DNA of 64,000 bases from Isoperla grammatica (lineage: Eukaryota; Arthropoda; Insecta; Plecoptera; Perlodidae): NCBI GenBank assembly GCA_945910005.1, contig OX246745.1, forward strand, positions 6,840,227-6,904,226, given 5' to 3'. Shown in pieces: positions 1 to 12,898 of the stretch (its first letter is position 1; each line of letters begins with the position of its first letter). A program made the position numbers and the translations under genes. Below the pieces are notes generated by a model. The model saw only the letters and a program-made list of their open reading frames with translations. It searched no databases and was not told the origin of the DNA.

Positions 1-902
1 GTCTTTGCTATACTATACACAGATTTACAGTACTTTACAGTACACAATTCTTTGAACATGGAATATGTAATGGTTTACAATTTCACCCCCAGGCCCCAAC
101 AATCAGTAGCGTTGCCCACATTTGTGTATCGAGATTAGCTTCTCATTGTTCACAAAAATCATTCTTATGTGGGAAAACATTCCTAGATTATTGATTTGAT
201 TTATTCTATATTTGCCAACCGGTCCAAGTTACCATTAGTGCCACTATTATGTGTACTGATAGATGAGTGGTGATGCCGAAGGGAGGCCGAGGGAAGACCT
301 GGTACCGGTACTTAGTCTACTCCCGTAGCACGTATACCTATCCTTATTCCTTATCCTAAATGTACAGAACATTTCTTTCTTTCTTTGAAATGTTCGTAAT
401 TTGAATACTCCCTGCAAAGATTCCTACTCCGCCACTGGAAAGAATATTTCTCGTGCGTAATTTGCATTCCACTCGGCCGAAGATCCCCCCTTGCGAAACC
501 GCGCCTCCAAAACACTCATGAATGAACAGTTTTACAAATGGATTCGTTTCCGCTCAATATTTAGTAGCGCATTCGGAGTAGGACTACCGGAAGTCCTAAG
601 GTCGACTATCGCTTGCGTAATACATAATATGTATCAATAATACGGGCCCGTATAGGACGCTACCGTCCATTCCATTCATAAACATGGATATCCCGTAGTG
701 GTGGTGTGGTAAGTGTAACTTGTTGGCTTTCTCCTCGCTATTGTTCGCTGGGTGTTATCGCCTACTACCTGTGGGGTACCGGGTACGATGCTATGATGCT
801 ATGATGCTATGATGAACATGTGTACAGCTAGCCCTAAGGTCAGTGGCGTAGGCCCCGTGTGCATCCATCACTTCTAGTCTGGAATAAGTAAACGGTGACT
901 TT
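1..902. other. Spacer, no gene seen
   Basis: AT-rich sequence with no convincing coding frame. It contains a short run of an 8-base unit (gatgctat, about 3.5 copies, 787-814). At 841 there is a lone CAGTGGCGTAGG, which resembles a hAT-type terminal repeat, but I found no partner end. Nothing else is supported. Confidence 0.5.
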
Positions 903-1103
903 GGAGCCGTCCTAGCAACGGACGAAACACTCAATAAATTCAAAGTAACAACTGTTGTTCTGAATCAGACTTGTTGATTCTGGTAATTTTGTTCGCAGGT
1001 GTTCGCACTGTCCAAACACTGGTTCATTCATATTCAAAACGATCTTTGGTTGGTTATCGCTCACTCGTCGATGGTGATCGGAGTCTACAGGGTTGGCTTA
1101 ATT
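903..1103 (+). repeat. Dispersed repeat R1, copy 1
   Basis: This roughly 200-bp segment is similar to 44375-44562 in the same orientation. Shared landmarks in the same order are CAATAAATTCAAAGT, CTTGTTGATTCTG, TTCGCACTGTCCAA, GATCTTTGGTT and CGTCGATGGTG. The two copies differ by many substitutions and small indels, so they are old. No coding frame or terminal repeat is visible; the class of repeat is unknown. Confidence 0.7.
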
Positions 1104-1158
1104 AAAGTCCTTCGCTGAAAATCAGTCATGTTACTGAATGTGGGTAGACAACGCATTC

Positions 1159-1194
1159 GTTTATCTATTTATTTATTTATTTAACTATTTATTT

Positions 1195-1225
<31 letters not shown>

Positions 1226-1297
1226 TATTTATGTATGTATGTATGTATTTATTTATGTATTTATTTATTTATTTATTACCTCCCCCCCCCCCCCCAT
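1159..1297. repeat. Compound tetranucleotide microsatellite and C-run
   Basis: A patchwork of (TTTA)n, (GATT)n and (TATG)n tetranucleotide runs, ending in about fourteen consecutive C. The three motifs differ by single bases, as expected of slippage plus point mutation from one ancestral tetranucleotide. Confidence 0.9.
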
Positions 1298-3595
1298 CCT
1301 CAGACACTAGATTACGTATATTGGCAAAGCACTGCTAAAAATTAATTTTCTCAGAACTAAAGCTATAAAAAACATCATTCGCCAATTAGTACGATAAGAT
1401 TCCTTGCAGCAACTCGTCTGGACCGTAAAAATCGGTCATTGAAGTAGGAGGCCCGTCTGCACCACACACCTTGCACCATAGGGAGTTACAGCACTGCCTA
1501 AGGCCCGGCAATAGCTAGAGGCAGGTATTTGGTTGTGCTGAAAACGAAAATTAAACCATACAACATTTTTTATATATATCTCAACAGTGCTATACACAAG
1601 AAATAAAAAATCTGAGTCTAAAGCGCAATATGGTTTAGTAGTAATGGTTGGAACATTCAATAAAAACGCTGTGGTTCACATCCGTCACAGTGGATTGAAA
1701 TAGTCACAAGAAATGAATCAGTTCCATTTCTTATTTCAACTTCTCATGATGCACCTTAAGACGAACCAATCAGAACGCAGAAGAGCCATGAGTGAGAACT
1801 TGAGAAGGTCTACTACGGAAATCAAAACAGAAACAGAAGTACCAGATATTTTGCTTTTGTTGTAGTCAATGATAGTAGGTACACAATTAGGCGCTGCTTT
1901 GAGTACTGAAATAAGCAACTAGTCATCGGTTGTGAACCAGTTGCAAATTTTATTTCACTGTTTCTTATTGCAACTCTTATTTCAATAATTGCGAATCGGT
2001 CTTAAACGACAAGTCTAATCGAGATGGTCCGAGACAAAGTCACGCTTGTTCTGGTAAACAACCTGTTCTACTTACTATCTACTCAGATAATATACAGATG
2101 CGCACGTGACTAGTACTGTACCATTCTATATCACTACCTTAGGGTGTTTACACGGCTTTCTGAACTACTAATACAGCGAAATCAATCCAAAAGACTGTAT
2201 GTTACGTCTTCGAACTAGGCCTAGGCCTAGACCTAGTTGGCATACCTAGTTGATTCCGAAGCCAGTCAAATACGTCAAGTCCTCCTTTGCTGAGGTAAGA
2301 GCGAAGATTAGGCACAATATGTCTAAATTTAGGGCTGTATCAGGTCATACCTGAGAAGATTTGAAAATAGTTGTTTGTACGTAACGTGGCTCAGACTATA
2401 GTATATACCGACCATTTTGGGGAACGTTTTTGTGATATTATTTAGCTCCTAACTAGAGTGTTTGTACATTCGACTGTTAAGTGGACACTCCATATAAACT
2501 ATTCATGAAAGCTCCTTCATGTTTAAAATTAATAAAGCAAACTTGGAAGGCACAAAGCAGCGAGGTTTATTACTGTTATTTAATATTAAATCACATAGAA
2601 CAAATGACCAATAAGCATAGTGATGGTGACCACAAGAAAAGGGCAAAGTCTTGTAACTCATAGTGTGTCACTATTACACTTTAGTTACACTATAGTCATT
2701 CATAAACAGCTATCTACTTTAGCCAAACAATATAATTATTAATTAGCTTCTTGGCATGCCGACACAAAAAAACTCTAACTGAGAATGTACAATATATGTG
2801 ATACTTGCATTAGCATGAATATGGTAGCATGGTACCTATACTCCATCTCAATTTTACACTCGAATTAGTGAGGGCTACAGTTTTCGTAGCCATTATAATA
2901 TGGTTTCTATTAAGTGAATATATTATTGTTTTCGACTGACTTTGTATATTGATTCATTATTTAATTGTACTCATTTTGTAATCAGTCAGTGTCATAAACT
3001 GAATAGGATATAAATAAATACATACACTGAAAGCTAAATGGCAATAATGAATGTGTGCTGGAAGATACTGATCAGTCTTATTCTGATTGAGATTAAGCGA
3101 CTGTCTGGAGACGTTGGAATACAAGACGAGATTACAATCATTAAGTATTATGAAAGATGAGACATTAGTTCGAAAAAATATAAAATATATCAACAAAACA
3201 TAAAAGGGAGTCTAAAAACTTAAATATTTCTTTAATTACATCCCTGGCGAGCGAATGTTGTATTACGGAACGGAAGAGTCATCGAGACGCGAAGAGCGAA
3301 GGGCAGAACAGCATCATTGATCTAGGAGACGGCGGGCGTGGAGGCGGGCGGGGGGGCTGGGGGCGGCTCCAGTACCGATACCACCCCCAGCACCCACGCA
3401 CCTTACACACTATCTCCATGGTTACCCTAGGACCAGCCCTGTGACCAACGCCCACCTACGACACCATCTTGGGGTTTAGGGGTGGATCTTCCTCCTCTGC
3501 TCTCATTAACAATGTTTAACATTTTCATAAAGACTAGTAAAAAAAAAAAATCTGCAAAGACCGCATAAAAATAATGTATGGCTTGTACGCTTATT
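1298..3595. other. Spacer, no gene seen
   Basis: AT-rich DNA without a recognisable gene. Frames up to about 80 codons occur on both strands but have no recognisable domain and no coding-like composition. A short GC-rich island lies at about 3310-3400 (gcgggcggg-type sequence). Confidence 0.5.
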
Positions 3596-4923
3596 GAGAG
3601 AAATAGTTCAAAAGATGGAGAAATATTCACGTTAATATGTTAGTTGTTGATAATTGTGTACTATCCTTGTCTGTATTTGCGAGAAATAGTTCAAAAGATG
3701 GGGAAATATTCACGTTAACGTGTTGGTTGATGATAATTGTGTACTATTCTTCTCTGTATTTGCGAGAAATAGTTCAAAAGATGGGGAAATATTCACGTTA
3801 ACGTGTTGGTTGATGATAATTGTGTACTATTCTTCTCTGTCTTTGCGAGAAATAGTTCGAAAGGGGGGAAATATTCACGTTAACGTGTTGGTTGATGATA
3901 ATTGTGTACTATTCTTCTCTGTATTTGCGAGAAATAGTTCAAAAGATGGTGAAATATTCACGTAAATAATGTTGGTTGATGATAATTGTGTACTATTCTT
4001 CTCCGTCTTTGCGAGAAATAGTTCGAAAGGGGGGAAATATTCACGTAAATAATGTTGGTTGATGATAATTGTGTACTATTCTTCTCTGTCTTTGCGAGAA
4101 ATAGTTCGAAAGGGGGGAAATATTTACGTAAATAATGTTGGTTGATGATAATTGTGTACTATTCTTCTCCGTCTTTGCGAGAAATAGTTCGAAAGGGGGG
4201 AAATATTCACGTAAATAATGTTGGTTGATGATAATTGTGTACTATTCTTCTCTGTCTTTGCGAGAAATAGTTCGAAAGGGGGGAAATATTTACGTTATCG
4301 TGTTGGTTGATGATAATTGTGTACCATTCTTCTCTGTATTTGCGAGAAATAGTTCAAAAGATGGGGAAATATTCACGTAAACGTGTTGGTTGATGATAAT
4401 TGTGTACCATTCTTCTCTGTATTTGCGAGAAATAGTTCAAAAGATGGGGAAATATTCACGTAAATATGTTGGTTGATGATAATTGTGTACTATTCTTCTC
4501 TGTATTTGCGAGAAATAGTTCAAAAGATGGGGAAATATTCACGTAAATATGTTGGTTGATGATAATTGTGTACCATTCTTCTCTGTATTTGCGAGAAATA
4601 GTTCAAAAGATGGGGAAATATTCACGTAAACGTGTTGGTTGATGATAATTGTGTACCATTCTTCTCTGTATTTGCGAGAAGTAGTTCAAAAGGTGGGGAA
4701 ATATTCACGTTAACGTGTTGGTTGATGATAATTGTGTACTATTCTTCTCTGTCTTAGCGAGAAATAGTTCAAAAAATGGGAAATATTCACGTAGACATGT
4801 TGGTTGATGATTGTGTACTATTCTTCCCTGTCTTTGCGAGAAATACTTGAAAAGATGGAGAAATATTCACGTAAACATGTTGGTTTAGGATAATTGTGTT
4901 TCTGTCTTTGCGAGGAATAATTC
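3596..4923. repeat. 83-bp satellite, about 16 copies
   Basis: Head-to-tail repeats of about 83 bp containing GATGATAATTGTGTAC, TTTGCGAGAAATAGTTC and GGAAATATTCACGT. Two monomer types are interspersed: one with TTCAAAAGATGGGG and one shortened by about 2 bp with TTCGAAAGGGGGG. The last units (after about 4790) are degenerate, the usual decay at an array edge. Open frames across the array are repeat artefacts. Confidence 0.95.
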
Positions 4924-6132
4924 GCGGCATTGGATTTTAGGCCCTGGTCCGGGCCCGGGCCAGGCGAGCCGGTCAAAATTGAAACATGTTGGCCCAGCCC
5001 GACCCGCGGGCCCGATCCAGCCCCCCTTGTGCATCTCACGATATTATATAATTACGGACCTATTTCGTCCGACCGACTATTTTGCCCACAACACGCGAAC
5101 TTCGAAACCGAGTCGAAAATGAGGGTCTAGCTGCTTTTTTGCCCCGCATCTGCTTCCAATGCACCTGTATACGATATCTGCGTCTCGTTGTCGAACTTAT
5201 GCTTCGTTAAAGGTTTCGCATTTTTTCTTGTTTTAAAACTTAATTGATCGTAAACGTTGTTCGTGCAAAGATAGTCCTATGTTTCAGTGGCCACTTATGA
5301 ATGAGGTATAGCACACTAACGTGGACTTACAGACCCATTGTCACGTCCATACATCCATAAGCAAATACAGTAGGGAATTGTCATCGAACATAAACAATTA
5401 TACCTCAGAATACATAAAATGTTAGATCATTATCCGAAAATAATGTGGATATAATAATTGTTATTTCTGAGAGTGCGTATAGTTTAATTCTGTTAGCATT
5501 TAAAGTTGGAAATGTTTAGTGTTTACTTTAATCGTGAAAGGGTATCATGACGTCAAACGTTGGTAAATACATTTTACGAATGGTATTTATGCAAGTTCTT
5601 TGGCATTTACAACTATCTCTCTTGTTGAAACAACACTTAATTGTTGACGATCTTCAGACGTTTTATTTTAAAACCTCAACATTTTAAGATATTCTTTAAA
5701 AATATTGTAATTGAACATTACCGTATGAATTAATGTTTAAGAATAAGCTAGAAACAAATATGATATGAAACATTACTATTGTGTGTGAAATTATCTTCAA
5801 AACAGCGTTTCGTGATATAATTGCATTGTCGGTTGTTATCCAAACATTTTACGTAGTTCTCCGTTTTTCCCGCCATAATGACTTGTGAAAGTTTCGCGTA
5901 ATTTTTATGAATGAAATCTAAACGAAAACACAAAAATTGATGCTAATCTATATAGAAAACGAATAACACTTGAAATTTCCTTATGAACTCTTGCTGGGAA
6001 ATACACAACACAACACATGCATACACAGATGCACTGCTTGATTTAATCCGACCTGAAATATATTTTGCGTTCGTTTTTCAAGAATGTATGTACGCTTTTT
6101 TTGAATGTATGTACGCTACTCGCTAATAAGAA
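4924..6132. other. Spacer, no gene seen
   Basis: It begins with a GC-rich, partly self-complementary stretch (gggcccgggcc, about 4940-5025) and then becomes AT-rich. No coding frame, RNA gene or repeat is recognisable. Confidence 0.5.
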
Positions 6133-6236
6133 ACCCGTCTGGGCCCGGGGAAGAATAGGCCTAGAGTGACTCTGCTAGTCATAAGAGACAACGAAAGGAG
6201 ACCCTATCCCGTTTCCCTCCTCATTGTCCCACTGCA
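6133..6236 (-). repeat. Dispersed repeat R2, partial copy
   Basis: Reverse-strand partial copy of the repeat seen at 18511-18743 and 36951-37168. It shares GAGTGACTCTGCTAGT, ACGAAAGGAGACCCT and CATTGTCCCACTG with the reverse complements of those copies. Only the 3' half of the family is present. Confidence 0.65.
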
Positions 6237-6255
6237 GATTTCAAACATTTCATGC

Positions 6256-6468
6256 AGAGGATATATCATATCTACGCATGGTATTAAGTACATTTGTAAC
6301 AAGCCTGCTCAAAAATAATATACTCATGTTTGAATTATGCAAATAAATTACTTTCGTCGAAAATGTTTGGCGAAATAATACGGAGAATCTGTTTAAAAAC
6401 GGGTACATTATGTTTGAAAAGGTTGGTGAAAATGTACTTAATACCATGCATAGATATGACATTCCTCT
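6256..6468. mobile_element. MITE with about 39-bp terminal inverted repeats
   Basis: The left end AGAGGATATATCATATCTA and the reverse complement of the right end AGAGGAATGTCATATCTA continue as matching sequence through CATGGTATTAAGTACATTT, giving imperfect inverted repeats of about 39 bp around a 213-bp element. There is no transposase, so it would be non-autonomous. I could not see a clear target duplication, so the superfamily is not assigned. Confidence 0.75.
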
Positions 6469-6799
6469 ACAAGTAGGTAAATATTTATAACAATCCTACT
6501 CCTAGTTGAGTAATTAGTTGACGGCCAATACATCTGTAACACTTCTGCTTAGTCGAGTGCACAAGCCTCATTCCACTGTTCCAGATAACAACCAGAGGCC
6601 GTAAATTATCCCTAATTCACGGATATGTATCAATTATATGGTAGAAAAGGAACCAGAGAAAAATAAAATGAAGTTGGTACTATTGGAGTAGCCTATTTCG
6701 TAAGCATCAGAATACTTACGTTTGGGATATCTTTCACTTCTGGGTAGTTGTTATTACGATGATGTATGTTTGCATGATCTTAGATAACATTAGTTTCCG

Positions 6800-6995
6800 T
6801 GGGGTGTTGAAGGTTGAGGGGTGAGGTTGAGGGGTGAGGGTGAGGGGTGAGGGTGGTCAAGGGAGGGGGGGGGGGGGGGTTCAGCGCAAAGGAGCGGATG
6901 TCGGGGGTGACGAGTCACCTTAGCACGTGAGTGGATCCGGAAGAACAGTTCGAAGAATATCTACTTCCGGTGACCAAATGAAGATCCCGCGCGTT

Positions 6996-7026
<31 letters not shown>

Positions 7027-7036
7027 GGGGGGGGGT
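6800..7036. repeat. G-rich low-complexity region
   Basis: Contains a gttgaggggtgag-type minisatellite (about 6808-6855), a G-run near 6866-6880, and (GT)n followed by about 25 consecutive G (6994-7035). The + strand could form quadruplexes, and the long homopolymers are prone to assembly error. No gene. Confidence 0.85.
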
Positions 7037-7377
7037 GACAATGTCGTTGACGTGACGTTTGACATTTCGCCGAGGAGTCGATAGTCTCACATAAAACACA
7101 GACATTTCGACAGAACTATAACTTAAATGAAACACTGATAATTTATGTGCCGATTAAATGTATATGATAATAATAACAATGTCGGACGACAAACAATATT
7201 GTGTATTACTTTCATCCCTTTTAGTCACGGTGGCTCCTATGTTGATCACCAACTATCTGAATGTGTGTACACTACAATTTTTTTTTTACGGACGCACACG
7301 CACACGCACAGATAGGGAGGGAGATTAAAAAGCAGAGAACAGGGGGAGAATGGGGGAGTTTTTTAATTTAGTCATTT

Positions 7378-7590
7378 TTGGCAACAGGTCTAAAGTACCA
7401 CATATTTTGTACTGTCAACACAAGAAAAAAGTGACACTTATTCATTGTTTGCAACAAGAAGATCAAAGCTCCACTTATTCTTTATTGGCAACAAAAAGAC
7501 CAAACCTCCACTTTATCATTATTTGCAACAGGAGGACCAAAGCCCCACTTATTCTTTATTGGCAACAGGTCCAAAGTCCAACAAGAGTCA
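7378..7590. repeat. Degenerate ~55-bp tandem repeat, about 4 copies
   Basis: Four diverged units, each carrying GCAACA..., an AAGACCAAA-like block and CCACTTATTCTTTATT-like sequence (e.g. CAACAAGAAGATCAAAG and CAACAGGAGGACCAAAG). Short open frames here are a by-product of the repetition. Confidence 0.75.
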
Positions 7591-8149
7591 CAATATAATA
7601 GAAATAATTTACTACATAATGTATTCATGACAGGTACAACCGCAGACATAATATATAAATCATATGAACACCTTCTTTAATCTTACATTTATTGCGGTCT
7701 TGCACTGTTATTCTCTAGTCTCATTTGAAGTTGAACTCGTGGGCGAGTAACAAGTACAACAACCATAGTAACAACAATCAGCAGACTTATTGTCTGTGTA
7801 ATAACTAACATGTGTGCGGAGCAGAGAGCTGTTCAAGTAAGGACATCGTCCGTTAGTGTCAACACCTGAGGATAGGGCCTACTCGCCGACATAAGGCAAT
7901 CAAGGCTCGGACGACTCTCATGCACTCACCCTAATATTGTTTGACTCAATCTATTGCACGAATCTATAATTATTGTCAGTAAAGATATAATAGTTGCTCG
8001 ACCTACCCTGCGGTACTATTTAAACACATTTAACAAACCTTTATTACGGTTAAAATTGCTTTAAAATGATGTAAATAGTGTCAAAAAGTAAAAAAAATTA
8101 AATGCTAATAAAGAATAAATAAATACAAACATTTCCCCATTCTCCCCAT

Positions 8150-8151
<2 letters not shown>

Positions 8152-8194
<43 letters not shown>

Positions 8195-8352
8195 ATGTCC
8201 CTCCTGTGCGTGTGCGTGTGCGTGTGCGTGTGCGTGTGCGTGTGCGTGTGCGTGTGCGTGTGCGTGTGCGTGTGCGTGTGCGTGTGCGTGTGCGTGTGCG
8301 TGTGCGTGTGCGTGTGCGTGTGCGTGTGCGTGTGCGTGTGCGTGTGCGTGTG
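8152..8352. repeat. (CT)n followed by (GTGTGC)n microsatellite
   Basis: About 20 CT dinucleotides (8152-8191), a short linker, then about 24 copies of the hexamer GTGTGC (8205-8352). All six frames are open through the hexamer array, producing Thr-Arg, Val-Cys or Ala-Cys dipeptide repeats that are not genes. The same hexamer recurs at 19612, 21151, 22597 and 47258. Confidence 0.97.
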
Positions 8353-8732
8353 GCCAGGACAGAGCCCCCGCATCTGTATGCAGACGGGTATCTATCTACG
8401 CTTAGTCTTTCTCCACCAGTGAGTGTCAACTATTATTGCAACACCCACGACGTATTTCCCTCAGTCCGTCGTCACCACAGCTGGCGTCGTTACTCAATGA
8501 ATGATTGAGGACGATGACGATACGATTCAAGCGGCACCGGATACGAAGCCCCCCCCCCCCTCCCCCCCTCCCACCCTCCTGGACAACAATAGGCGCTGAT
8601 ACCTGAGCGCGGTACCGTATGATCGAGCCGTTTAGAACCGAAGGACTTGGGTTCAAATCCTCCTTCCATCACAGACAACTTGTACCTTGCTTTAAAACAA
8701 AGAGATGCTGTATGAGTCATAATGAGTTGTCC

Positions 8733-8992
8733 CCGGTAGGGATAGTAGCACAGCAGTAAGAAGCGAGACTCCAATTTGGGAGGTTGCGGGTTTGATTCCG
8801 GCTACTGGTAATCCTGGCTGATTTTTTTTCTGAGGTTTTCCTCAGTCATAAAGGCGAATGCAGGGATTGAGACCTAATAATAACAGTCCTCGGACATTCC
8901 TTCCCATCTATCCAAAACCCTAACATGCCTATAGTCAGGGGCACATTAGGTATTTAAACAGGTAGGCCTATTCCTACGAAAAATTAATTATA
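8733..8992 (+). mobile_element. tRNA-derived SINE, copy 1
   Basis: The 5' part is tRNA-like: an A-box-like AGTAGCACAGCAGTAAG and a B-box GGGTTTGATTCC at about 8788. The body carries GAGGTTTTCCTCAGTC, then AAAACCCTAACATGCCTA, ending at CTACGAAAAATTAATTA. The order of blocks matches the copies at 54940-55203 (+) and 22161-22436 (-). RNA polymerase III would transcribe such an element and a LINE would mobilise it; whether this copy is active cannot be told. The A-rich/ATT tail is short here. Confidence 0.85.
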
Positions 8993-9245
8993 TGTTATCA
9001 TCTCTCTCTAGGACAGTAAAAAGAGAGAGTACGCATTCTGGGGGCAACAAAATTAGCTAATGCGCAAGTGTTGTTTAGCTGGCAACACTGTTGCACATTT
9101 GAATCGTTTATCTTGTGTTGCAACTTCCTAATATGTAACAACAGTAATATATCCAGACCCCTTCTACCCAAAAACTTTTCTTCAAAACGTTCAATACAAA
9201 TCACAACCGTACTGATTATATTATTACATTTAGCATTCAATCTGT

Positions 9246-9345
9246 AGCGCTTATCACCAAACCACAGTGATCGATAGACTCAGATTTTCGATTTCGTGTA
9301 ATATTCTTGAGATATAATTAAAAAATTCGCCTGCGGGACCACCGA
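9246..9345. mobile_element. Half copy of foldback element FB1
   Basis: Matches one arm of the foldback element at 50801-50990: GACTCAGATTTTCGAT, then ATTCTTGAGATATA, then AAAAAATTCGCCTGCGG. The opposing arm is missing, so it is a solo arm or a truncated copy. Confidence 0.6.
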
Positions 9346-11578
9346 TGTCTGTCTCTTAATTTCTATTACATTCGTATTTCTGCAAGAATGTTTTATTTTT
9401 TGAATACGTCATTTTAAATTGTTATGGTTACATTTATGAATTTTATGTTTTGCGACGTCTTGTTAAAACAACAGGTTGCATTCGATATTTATTTTGCACC
9501 CAAAGAGTATTATCTAAATGAAAGACTCATAGTCCTGTAACTATTTATGAATGTATTGATATGGTGAAATATTCACCAATGCCACATTATGCACAGATAA
9601 TATATTGTATAATGTCTGTTGCAAATGTGGATTGTATTAGCAAGTTGAAGTAGGCCTCTTGCAAGGGCAAGGGCAATATGCACGGTCACCATTTAACAGT
9701 GTAGACCAAACTTAATAGTTGCTTAACTAAAAACAGCAATAAGTCATATTCATTCATGCATGCACGCTAATGCAATATTCATGAATCCTTTACAAAGAAA
9801 GTACGAACACAGAAATACGTTGGTTGCAGTTATACACAACGAATAACAAGCCACATCCGATAACCAACGAGAAAAATCACAAAGACAAATATCTTTTGAA
9901 AGAAGGAAGTCAAAGAAGAGAACAAAGGAGTGAAAATACAAAAGATCCCACTCATCAAAGGCACGTGTCAAGTTTTCAGGATCTAGGAAATGTGTTCCGA
10001 CCTTTCAATTATCTCTTTGGCCACATATTTCTAAAGCCAAAGACAACGAACAATCTATTGCCTGCGCAGTTTTTGCTGCGAATCCTTTTCATTACCAAAG
10101 AGCTGTTAAAAAACACTGTAAGACTTTTTTACACAGTTAAAAATGTTTCGATGTTGTTCAACATCACGTCACGCAATATTTCGGCAGCTGCTCTGCTGTC
10201 ATCATCAGCCACGGCTGATCATCAGTCGTTCATCGATGAAAGTCATCGAAAAAATTGTAACTGTCTCAGTCCTACAGTGTTTTTTATTACATATTTTCCA
10301 GTTAACTAGAGTGTTTTTTATAATTAAAGAGCTGTTGTAAGATGGACCATGCGCCGTTGAAATGTATAACTCCGCTCACTAGAAACGTTGAGCAAAGTAA
10401 CGTGACCAATGATTATAAGTCCTGATACAATAGTCATTCTCAGTGTTATAGTTTTATTTATAATTAATTGCCAAGTACTTTTTTAAATCTGTACATTGAG
10501 ATGCTATGGTTGAAACTTGAAAGTGACGTGACCAATCTTCCCCCAATACAGCAACGGCGATGCTAAAGTGGCGTCGCTTTAACTTGCAAGGTGGTGTCGT
10601 CATGAATCATGTAATAGTGAAGGTACGTATGTGACAACTACCAACCTAAATCTAGTTGCATCTCGTTCTCATGCCTCCGGTATTGTAGTGATACTGTTAG
10701 ATCGTCTGTTGGTAGGCGCTGTCTAGACACATTTCAAGCGAGGCTGGTGCACTCCATGCTGTGGTAAGTAACAAGCAGGTATCAAGAAATTCTTTGGTGA
10801 ATTCCGTTGAAATAGACCGTGTGGAGCGGCCGTCCCTTCTGAGAATTTTACCGCTCACATTGCATGTTAGCGCGACTCAACTTTAGGATATAAAGTACAG
10901 AATTCTAAGAGTTGATTTCACAAGTGCTGTTAGCATTTGTCTTACTTATCTAGAGGCGCAGAAGTGGCCATGCAGAGAACTGTTATTGTCGTGTATAATG
11001 TTTCTTGAAGGACGAAAAAATATAAACTTGGCAGCATGAAATAAACTGTGAACCTCTAAAACAATAGCTAAGAGTTGACGAATAGGTTTCAATATCATAA
11101 AATGCCTAAAACTCACACACCAAATACTTTCCCTCACCTCTGCCCTACGCCCCTTCAAGAAATTGTTGGGAATGCTTCGTCCATTTCTAGAACCTTCTCG
11201 CGCCCCTGCAAATAGTGATTAGTGATGAGACTAAACGCACAGTCTGCAGACACAGTGGTCATCCGAACAGAAAACAAGTCCACATTGGTCACCGAATTTA
11301 GAACAAACAAAAATTGTGTTTAAAAGTTCGTAATATAATTACTGTGTTTACGTACACTTTTACTTTACTAAGCCCAGATTAGTTTAGTTTATTAAAATCA
11401 TAACCAGAATCCGAAAAAAATAATTTGTAAAAATCACAATTTCAACTTTCACAATATGCGAAACTATCTTCATCCGGTTTGGATCACTCGAAGATTGTTA
11501 CACGTTCTTATAGTTACAGTTGTCGTTCGACAGCGGAGACACACATCAAGGTTAATTATTCGTCACGTATCGAGGTAT
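9346..11578. other. Spacer with one shared dispersed segment
   Basis: No gene recognised. A 161-codon frame at 9824-10309 (+) has no domain I know, and its composition resembles the surroundings. The segment 10631-10682 is almost identical to the reverse complement of 35848-35899, showing a dispersed repeat (R3). The rest looks unique. Confidence 0.5.
10631..10682 (+). repeat. Dispersed repeat R3, copy 1
   Basis: About 52 bp containing GACAACTACCAACCTAAATC and TAGTTGCATCTCGTTCTC. It matches the reverse complement of 35848-35899 with only a few differences. The element class is unknown. Confidence 0.7.
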
Positions 11579-11586
11579 CTCGATGC

Positions 11587-11908
11587 CAGTGGCGTATCCG
11601 AGGGGGGAAAGAACCCCCCCCCCCCCCCCCCTTCGCAAAGGAAAAATGGAAAATGACCGTTTAGCTTTCAATAAGGACAGTATTTTTGTATTTAATACCA
11701 AAGACATAAGTTTTTGTTAAAGAATACACGCAGAAACTTGAACATTGTTACAGTTGGCCGCTGTAAAACGCACAGATTTGCACCAAAATGACCTTAACGA
11801 GAATTTTTTCGGGGGGCTTGGACCCCCCACTTATGTTTCGGTTCCGCTCTCTATAATATGGGTTGAAACCCCCCCCCCCCCTTTTGCCAATTTTTGGATA
11901 CGCCACTG
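11587..11908. mobile_element. hAT-type MITE with 8-bp target duplication
   Basis: Ends are CAGTGGCGTATCC and GGATACGCCACTG (perfect inverse). They are flanked on both sides by the same 8 bases, CTCGATGC (11579-11586 and 11909-11916), the duplication length typical of hAT transposons. The 322-bp body has no transposase and carries long C/G runs just inside both ends. Internal landmarks (GGAAAATGACCGTTT, AGTTGGCCGCTGTAAAACGC, TCTCTATAATATGGGTTGAA) are shared with 48005-48453, so both are copies of one family. Confidence 0.95.
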
Positions 11909-11916
11909 CTCGATGC

Positions 11917-12659
11917 GATGATAGCGGGTTAGTGAATGAGTTGGTTCAGCCACTGTGGAGGCAGCAAGCGGGAAGGGTGCGCGGGGGGTTAGGGGGAGAG
12001 GGGGGAGAGGGGGTGGGGGTGGAAGGTTGAATGGGGCGATCAATAGGAAACTCCACAGCACACGAAGCACAATGTAGGGACTAAACCTTGAATGAAAAAG
12101 AATCAATGGAAACATCGGGACTAAATCGAAATGGAGGGACAACTAATTGTCTATACATCGAAAGAGTTGCCGTACGTATTTTTTTTGTAATTTATTTTTT
12201 GTACATCTTAATTCTACCGCAATTATGAGGTCACCGATGTAAAATACAAGGGCGGCTGGAAATATATTTATCGAGTACAATGAGTAGCCACTCAACCTTC
12301 AATTTGATACTAATATCGCAAACTTGATGATATATGTCGCGCGTTCACGTTCAAATATAAACGAAAGGGTTCAATTCCCGTTGGTAGCGTATTATGAGGT
12401 GTAACAGCCAAGAGTACACGCTTACTTGTGTTAACAATAACATAAGGTATGTAATATACCGATTAATTTAATAATGGATCACTTAGTGGTTTCAAATTTC
12501 AGTCCAAGTCACAAAAAAACTCCAAAAATAGTGAATACAATGTGTTTTCAGATTCTTTCGAACGACACGATCGCCAATTTGGTGGAATAGTCTGTGGGTT
12601 GGCTCCACCTCCTAGGTTCCTAAGACGTATTGAAGAGATTGGAACCGAATTCAGTCACA
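11917..12659. other. Spacer with a G-rich tract
   Basis: Contains a G-rich purine tract (about 11981-12030) and otherwise AT-rich DNA. No gene or RNA recognised. Confidence 0.5.
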
Positions 12660-12829
12660 ATTGTCGGCAGCGTGATCGTTATCGGGATCGGGATCGCAAT
12701 CGTACATTTTCTCATGCTAAATCGTTACAACATTACGATTTTATTGTCAACAGCGCCTTAAAACCATGTAAGTTAACTTTATCACGATTTCCAGGTTGCG
12801 ATTGCGATCCCGATACCGATGCCGACAAT
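12660..12829. mobile_element. MITE with (GATCGG)-like arms, copy 1
   Basis: Left arm ATTGTCGGCA followed by CGGGATCGGGATCGCAATCG; right arm TTGCGATTGCGATCCCGATA then CCGATGCCGACAAT, so the two arms are inverse. Between them lies an AT-rich centre of about 80 bp. The centre shares ACAGCGCC and TTACGATTTTATTGT-type blocks with the copy at 36557-36735 in reverse. The arms are themselves short tandem repeats. Confidence 0.75.
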
Positions 12830-12898
12830 ATGTGGTTCCCCAGACGTGAACGATGTACTGACATTTCAAACAAACTCGCAATTGGAAACGATAAATAC

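Noticed and set aside
8626..8680. Possible tRNA genes at several B-box-like sites (also 20815, 25070, 41408, 61317)
   Set aside because: A GGTTCGAATCC-like box is present, but a complete cloverleaf with paired acceptor stem could not be drawn, so at most they are remnants of tRNA-derived repeats.
9824..10309. 161-codon forward frame
   Set aside because: No recognisable domain, composition like the surrounding spacer, and no splice or promoter support.
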